A stretch of 10,000 bases of DNA from Anaerolinea sp. (lineage in GTDB: Bacteria > Chloroflexota > Anaerolineae > Anaerolineales > Anaerolineaceae): the NCBI GenBank assembly GCA_020216845.1, contig JAIWNK010000045.1:1-10000 (forward strand), in the 5' to 3' direction. A program made the position numbers and the translations under genes. Under the pieces are notes generated by a model, which made no database searches, was not told the origin of the DNA, and saw nothing but the letters and a program-made list of their open reading frames with translations. Of the stretch, positions 5,684 to 10,000 are shown piece after piece. Numbering within the stretch: position 1 is the stretch's first letter; each line of letters begins with the position of its first letter.

Positions 5684-8014
5684 TTAACGTAAATGCAAAA
5701 CTTGAAAGAGCCAAACCTTAAAAAAGTCCAGCCCCAACAACACCAGGGTAATCACTGCCAGTGTTGCCAACGTCAGCCAGAGCGGGATGGCTTGCATCAA
5801 CAGGCCAAACGAAGCCAGCAAGATGACCACCAGAATATCCAGTGCAGAGGCCAGCATCATCCATTTGCCAGGCCGTGAAGCCCAAACATGGTGACGCTCG
5901 CGCACCAGATAAATCATACCTTGTGCGGTGAAGACCAGCGTAATGAACGATAACGTCTGCAACTGACCAAGGGGCAAATGCAAGAGATTGCGCCCAACCA
6001 GGAAAATACCGAAGGTCAAAGCAAGGGTTGGCAGCGCCAGCGACAAGGCAGGGACGAGCAAGGCACGCACATCCCAGCGGTCAGGTTGAGGCGAGGCGCG
6101 CACCTGATCACTGGCAATGGACATGGTGACAAAATCGTTGGCAAAAATAAGCAAAATGACCAGCAAAGGCGTAGTCACAAACGAGCCGGTCAATATCAAC
6201 CCCAAACTAAGGAAGCCTGCCACCTGAATGGTCTTGATGATTTTGTTGAGCGTATACGTCAGCATCCGCTGATAAATCTGACGGCTGACCTGAATGGCGG
6301 AAAGGATGTTCGTTAGACCGGGCTGAACCAGCACCAGGCTGGCAGCGGCTTTGGCCACATCCGTAGCAGTGGAAACGGCAATGCCCACCTGTGCCTGTTT
6401 CAGCGCAGGGGCATCGTTCACACCATCGCCGGTCATGCCGGTGATATGGCCGTGGTTTTGTAAGGCTTGCACCAACGCAAATTTATGTTCCGGCAGGACT
6501 TCCGCAAAAACATCGCAGGTTGGGTCGGGTTCACTGCCCGCCTGCATGGACTGTGCACTGCAGGCATGATCGCCAATGCCCACCTGCCGTGCAATGGCGC
6601 GGGCGGTAGCAAGTCCATCCCCTGTAATCATGACAACTCGAATGCCCAATTCGCGCAGTTTGCCAATGAGCGTCACCGAATCAGGGCGCGGCGGGTCTTG
6701 AAAAGCAACCAATCCGCTCATTTGAAGGGCATTTCCTTCGCCATGCGCCACTGCCAGGACGCGGTACCCCTGCGCGGCGAGCGCCTCCACATCGGCTTCG
6801 AGCGACGGAGGGGTTGGGTCGCACAGTGGCGCAATAGCATGGGGCGCGCCTTTGGCAACGTGCAGGAGCACACCCTTTTGCTGAAAGAAGGCCTCGGAAC
6901 GCTTGGTAGCAGGATCGAAAGGCAGGAATTGCTGACGCAAGCCAAAGTCAGGAGAGACGCGGCGCTCCTCCGCCCGTCCCAGAATCGCCAAATCGAGTGC
7001 GTCCTGAGTGGAAGGGTCACAGGCCATCGCCGCCAGGTGAAGCAAATCCTCCTCGCTGAGGGCAGCATAAGAGCGCAAAGCCGCAACGCTCAGGCGATTT
7101 TCCGTGATGGTGCCGGTCTTGTCGGTACAAAGTGCATCCATCCCGGCAGCTTCCTCGATGGCAGCAAGATGAGTAACCAGCACGCCCTGATGCGAAAGTT
7201 CTCGCGCCCCCAGCGCCGTGGCAACTGCGAAAGTGGCAGGCAGGGCAACCGGCACGGAAGCCACAAGCAAGATGAGCGCAAAAGGCAAAATTTGCAACAA
7301 CGGCAGTCGCACCCAGACAGCATATGCCATCACCGCCAGCGCCAGGACGCCATCAAGAAGAATGAGCGATTTGGTAATCGAAAAAATGACCTTTTCCAGG
7401 TTGGTCTGATGCCTGGCAGAGCGCACCAGTTCGGCAGTGCGTCCAAAGCGGGTGCGCGTGCCCGTAGCAGTAACGGTGGCCGTTGCTTCGCCGTGCTGGA
7501 CGACCGTGCCAGTGTAGCCATTGCCGCCGCCAACCGCTTCCACCGGCAGAGATTCGCCCGTCAACGCCGATTGGTCAAGGAGCAAGCGTCCATCCAGTAA
7601 TTGCACGTCGGCGGGGAGCAAGTCGCCCATGCGAATGTGAATCACGTCGCCCGGAACAAGCTGCTCAGCCGGCAAAGTCTGCCATTGGCCGTCGCGACAA
7701 ACGCGGGCGGTCAGTTGCAAGCGCTGACGCAGCATGGCAAGTGCGTCAGACGAACGCTTTTCCTGCCAGGCGCTAAACACAGCATTGAATAAAAGCAGCG
7801 CGGCGATAATCAGTGCCTCATCATATTTTCCCAAAACAACCTGCAGAACGACCACTGTTTCAAGCATCCAAGGAATAGGCCCCCATAAACGTTTCAGAAA
7901 ATCCAAAACCGGATGCTTCTTTGCTTCGCCAAGTGCATTTGGGCCATATTGCGATAGAAGCCGCTCGGCCTCGGCACTGGTCAGACCCGCAGAAGAGCTG
8001 GATGGTGATTGCAT
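5684..8014 (-). CDS. Plasma-membrane proton-efflux P-type ATPase (type IIIA)
   Basis: A complete 776-residue P-type ATPase. Family IIIA enzymes export H+ at the expense of ATP, building proton-motive force or controlling cytoplasmic pH. In order: N-terminal actuator lead-in SQYGPNALGE (21-30); two membrane segments (about 44-83); actuator loop LTGES (151-155); PVALP in M4 (255-259); phosphorylation motif CTDKTGT with Asp298; KGAP nucleotide-binding motif (388-391); MITGD (462-466) and TGDGVNDAP (528-536); and C-terminal membrane segments (about 590-770). By eye, Asn77 and Asp627 (in FANDF) align with Asn106 and Asp684 of plant AHA2, the proton-binding pair, which separates it from the Ca2+ and Mg2+ pumps. 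The position of AHA2 Arg655 appears to be Gln597. There is no long C-terminal autoinhibitory tail. The ATG at 8014 follows AGGAGG with an 8-base spacer. It is 12 bases after the Mg2+-type ATPase stop and 30 before the NDH-2 stub. H+ specificity is family inference. Confidence 0.93.
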   Translation of the reverse strand: MQSPSSSSAGLTSAEAERLLSQYGPNALGEAKKHPVLDFLKRLWGPIPWMLETVVVLQVVLGKYDEALIIAALLLFNAVFSAWQEKRSSDALAMLRQRLQLTARVCRDGQWQTLPAEQLVPGDVIHIRMGDLLPADVQLLDGRLLLDQSALTGESLPVEAVGGGNGYTGTVVQHGEATATVTATGTRTRFGRTAELVRSARHQTNLEKVIFSITKSLILLDGVLALAVMAYAVWVRLPLLQILPFALILLVASVPVALPATFAVATALGARELSHQGVLVTHLAAIEEAAGMDALCTDKTGTITENRLSVAALRSYAALSEEDLLHLAAMACDPSTQDALDLAILGRAEERRVSPDFGLRQQFLPFDPATKRSEAFFQQKGVLLHVAKGAPHAIAPLCDPTPPSLEADVEALAAQGYRVLAVAHGEGNALQMSGLVAFQDPPRPDSVTLIGKLRELGIRVVMITGDGLATARAIARQVGIGDHACSAQSMQAGSEPDPTCDVFAEVLPEHKFALVQALQNHGHITGMTGDGVNDAPALKQAQVGIAVSTATDVAKAAASLVLVQPGLTNILSAIQVSRQIYQRMLTYTLNKIIKTIQVAGFLSLGLILTGSFVTTPLLVILLIFANDFVTMSIASDQVRASPQPDRWDVRALLVPALSLALPTLALTFGIFLVGRNLLHLPLGQLQTLSFITLVFTAQGMIYLVRERHHVWASRPGKWMMLASALDILVVILLASFGLLMQAIPLWLTLATLAVITLVLLGLDFFKVWLFQVLHLR

Positions 8015-8022
8015 ATCATTTT

Positions 8023-8028
8023 CCTCCT
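8023..8028 (-). promoter_or_regulatory. Shine-Dalgarno AGGAGG overlapping the upstream stop
   Basis: The minus strand reads TAGGAGG: the TAG stop of the Mg2+-type ATPase (8029-8027) shares its last two bases with a consensus AGGAGG. An eight-base spacer leads to the proton-pump ATG at 8014. A nearer ATG at 8019 is out of frame. The overlap shows the two pumps are co-transcribed and probably co-translated. Confidence 0.9.
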
Positions 8029-10000
8029 AAAACGCCGAGTGCTGATAAAACCAGCGTTTGGCAAATTCTGCCGCAATCAAGTATGCCAACACAATCCCAA
8101 AAATGAGCAACAGCGAGGAAACTGGCAACGGCGTAAAGCCCAATATGCCCGCCAGCGGTGAATAGGGCAAGGCCAAAGTCACAAGCATCATAACGGCAGT
8201 TACCGACAACATGAGCATGCTTGGGCGGCTGCGCAGGAAAGGCAGGCGTGTGCGCAGCACAAACACCACCATCCCCGCCGAAAGCACCGATTCAATGAAC
8301 CATCCCGTCTGAAAACTGTGCTCATTGGCTTTGATCAGCCACAACAACACCGCGAATGTAGCGTAGTCGAACACCGAACTGAGCGGGCCAAAGATGAGCA
8401 TGAAACGGCGGATAAATTGAATATCCATGCGGCGCGGACGCTCCACCATGACATCATCCACACGATCGCTGGCAATGGTCATTTCGGGCAGGTCGGTCAA
8501 AAAGTTGATGAGCAAAATCTGCTTGGGCAGCATCGGCAGGAATGGCAGCAATAGCGAGGCCCCCGCCATACTAAACATATTGCCAAAGTTGGCACTCGTC
8601 GCCATGAAAATATATTTGAGCGTATTGGCAAAAGTTCTCCTTCCCAGCACAATGCCTTGCCGCAAAACATCCAAATCCTGTTGCAGCAGCACCAAATCGG
8701 CGGCTTCCTTGGCCACATCCACTGCATTGGCAACAGAGATTCCCACATCGGCGCTGTGCAGTGAAGGTGCATCGTTGATGCCATCGCCCATATACCCCAC
8801 AACATGCCCGCGCTTCTTGAGCGCCAGGATGATGCGCTCCTTTTCGTTGGGGTCCACTTCCGCAAAAATTGTTGTTTCCTCAACCGCGTGCCAGAGCGCC
8901 TCATCGCGCATCTCACGCAGCTCTGTGCCGGTCAACACCTTCACATCTCCAAGCCCCACCGCCCGCCCCACATGGAGAGCCACCAGGCGGTTATCCCCCG
9001 TAATCACCTTGAGCCGCACGCCCAATTTCGTCAACGCCTGCAAAGTGTCCTGCACACCCGCTTTGGGCGGGTCAAAAAACAGCAAGAAGCCTGCAAAGAC
9101 CATATCCGTTTCATCGTCTTTGGAAAACGGCTGAGATTGTGCGCCAACGGTTTTAACGGCCACCCCCAACACGCGATAACCCTGCGCACTCCACGCCTCG
9201 TATTGTTGCTGAACCTTTGCCCGAATCCCATCCTCCAGGGCTGTTTCTTCTGCGCCAATCTTCACCCGAGAACACACCGACAGCACATTGTCCAGCGCTC
9301 CTTTGGTGAGCATGTAGTGCAAGGTGCCATCTTGCACCACAACGGAAAGCCGTTTGCGGATAAAGTCATAGGGAATTTCATCCACTTTGGAATATCGCTC
9401 CGCCCCCTGCACTTCTTTTTGAACGATCGCTTCATCAAGCGGGTTGGGCAAGCCGGTCTGCATTTTGGCGTTCAGGTAGGCATACAGGCGCACCAGCTCG
9501 GAAGATTCGCCATTCACATCCAACGCGCCGTCCAGCCGCACCACGCCTTCGGTCAGCGTACCGGTCTTGTCCGTACAGAGGATATCCATGCTGCCAAAGT
9601 TCTCAATGGATTCCAGCCTCCGCACAATGACACCATGACGCCCCATCTCCTGTGAACCTTTGGAGAGATTGATGTTGATGATGGCCGGCAGCAGTTGCGG
9701 CGTCAGGCCCACCGCCAGGGCAATCGAAAACAAGAGCGAGTCCAAAACCGGTTTGTGGAAAAGCACATTAAAGAAAAAGATACCAATCACCAGAACAAAC
9801 ATGACTTCGGTGAGCAAATATCCCAAATGACGAATGCCGCGCTCAAACTCCGTTTCCGGTGAACGCAAGTTTAGACTGCCAGCAAGCTTGCCAAAGGCAG
9901 TGTTCAAGCCGGTTGCGACAATCAACACTTTTGCCGTGCCGCTGCGGACGCTTGTCCCCATGAAGACTGTATTCGTCCGGTCAGCCAGCCCGGCAGTTTC
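8027..10000 (-). CDS. mgtA: Magnesium-type P-type ATPase (type IIIB, MgtA/MgtB-like), N-terminus missing
   Basis: Partial: the gene enters from the window edge, and the frame is open to base 10000 (ETAGLADRTNTVFMGT), so the ATG at 9961 is internal, not the start. About 657 residues are visible of an expected 830-900; the N-tail, M1-M2 and part of the actuator are missing. IIIB pumps import Mg2+ down its gradient using ATP. Visible, numbered from the first visible codon: actuator VFMGTSVRSGTA (12-23); M4 motif VGLTPQLLPAI (97-107); CTDKTGT with Asp144; QTGLPNPLDEA (181-191), typical of MgtA; KGALD (233-237); ITGDN (333-337); MGDGINDAPSL (404-414); M5 SANFGNMFS (469-477); M6 NFLTD (499-503), retaining the N-x3-D ion-site spacing; then four more helices. 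Two departures from enterobacterial MgtA are PQLLP for PEMLP in M4 and NFLTDLPEM for NLLYDVSQ in M6, so the transported cation is less certain than the family call. It is the first visible gene of the train. Confidence 0.9.
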   Translation of the reverse strand, partial: ETAGLADRTNTVFMGTSVRSGTAKVLIVATGLNTAFGKLAGSLNLRSPETEFERGIRHLGYLLTEVMFVLVIGIFFFNVLFHKPVLDSLLFSIALAVGLTPQLLPAIININLSKGSQEMGRHGVIVRRLESIENFGSMDILCTDKTGTLTEGVVRLDGALDVNGESSELVRLYAYLNAKMQTGLPNPLDEAIVQKEVQGAERYSKVDEIPYDFIRKRLSVVVQDGTLHYMLTKGALDNVLSVCSRVKIGAEETALEDGIRAKVQQQYEAWSAQGYRVLGVAVKTVGAQSQPFSKDDETDMVFAGFLLFFDPPKAGVQDTLQALTKLGVRLKVITGDNRLVALHVGRAVGLGDVKVLTGTELREMRDEALWHAVEETTIFAEVDPNEKERIILALKKRGHVVGYMGDGINDAPSLHSADVGISVANAVDVAKEAADLVLLQQDLDVLRQGIVLGRRTFANTLKYIFMATSANFGNMFSMAGASLLLPFLPMLPKQILLINFLTDLPEMTIASDRVDDVMVERPRRMDIQFIRRFMLIFGPLSSVFDYATFAVLLWLIKANEHSFQTGWFIESVLSAGMVVFVLRTRLPFLRSRPSMLMLSVTAVMMLVTLALPYSPLAGILGFTPLPVSSLLLIFGIVLAYLIAAEFAKRWFYQHSAF

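Noticed and set aside
6467..7600. 377-codon plus-strand open frame inside the proton-pump gene
   Set aside because: It is entirely antisense to the well-supported P-type ATPase. Its composition (rich in Arg, Gln, His, Gly) is typical of a shadow frame in GC-rich DNA, with no recognisable domain.
8804..9655. 283-codon plus-strand open frame inside the MgtA-like gene
   Set aside because: Antisense to conserved P-type ATPase motifs in the real frame; no domain and shadow-like composition.
9959..9961. ATG as start of the MgtA-like gene
   Set aside because: The same frame stays open to base 10000 and encodes actuator-domain residues typical of the family (DRTNTVFMGT), so this Met is internal and the gene is simply cut by the window edge.

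Overview
All the genes I can support lie on the minus strand, so transcription runs from high to low coordinates. The window looks like a chromosomal segment of a free-living, probably environmental, bacterium. The mixture of a divergent GH10 glycoside-hydrolase lipoprotein, a plant/archaeal-type IIIA proton pump, an MprF-like lipid aminoacyltransferase and a DUF5655 protein would fit a Chloroflexota (Anaerolineae-like) genome. That placement is a weak inference from gene content and style, not a demonstrated assignment.

Right half (10000 down to 2820): a tight gene train. It starts, cut by the window edge, with a magnesium-type (IIIB) P-type ATPase. Twelve bases downstream follows a complete IIIA proton-efflux P-type ATPase, whose Shine-Dalgarno overlaps the previous stop codon. 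Thirty bases further is the broken N-terminal stub of a type II NADH dehydrogenase (54 codons). Its stop overlaps the start of an 890-residue MprF-like phosphatidylglycerol aminoacyltransferase/flippase. The train ends in two tandem intrinsic terminators that share a 37-bp direct repeat. Two cation pumps, a respiratory dehydrogenase (originally) and a lipid-charge modifier suggest a module handling membrane potential, pH, Mg2+ or envelope charge; that joint role is inference.

Middle (about 2616 down to 567): a separate two-gene unit of visibly lower GC, with its own extended -10 promoter. The first gene is a PD-(D/E)XK-like protein with a C-terminal DUF5655 domain. The second starts by a GTGA overlap and resembles the M41 peptidase domain of FtsH, but its HExxH zinc motif reads REAGC, and it carries an unrecognised C-terminal domain. 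This pair is the best candidate here for something undescribed.

Left edge (455 down to 1): the N-terminal 151 residues of a secreted GH10-family lipoprotein with unusual substitutions in the substrate-binding motifs, running off the window.

No tRNA, rRNA, insertion sequence or credible CRISPR array was seen. There is no gene-free stretch over 300 bases; the largest gap (2555-2819) holds the terminators, the repeat pair and the promoter.
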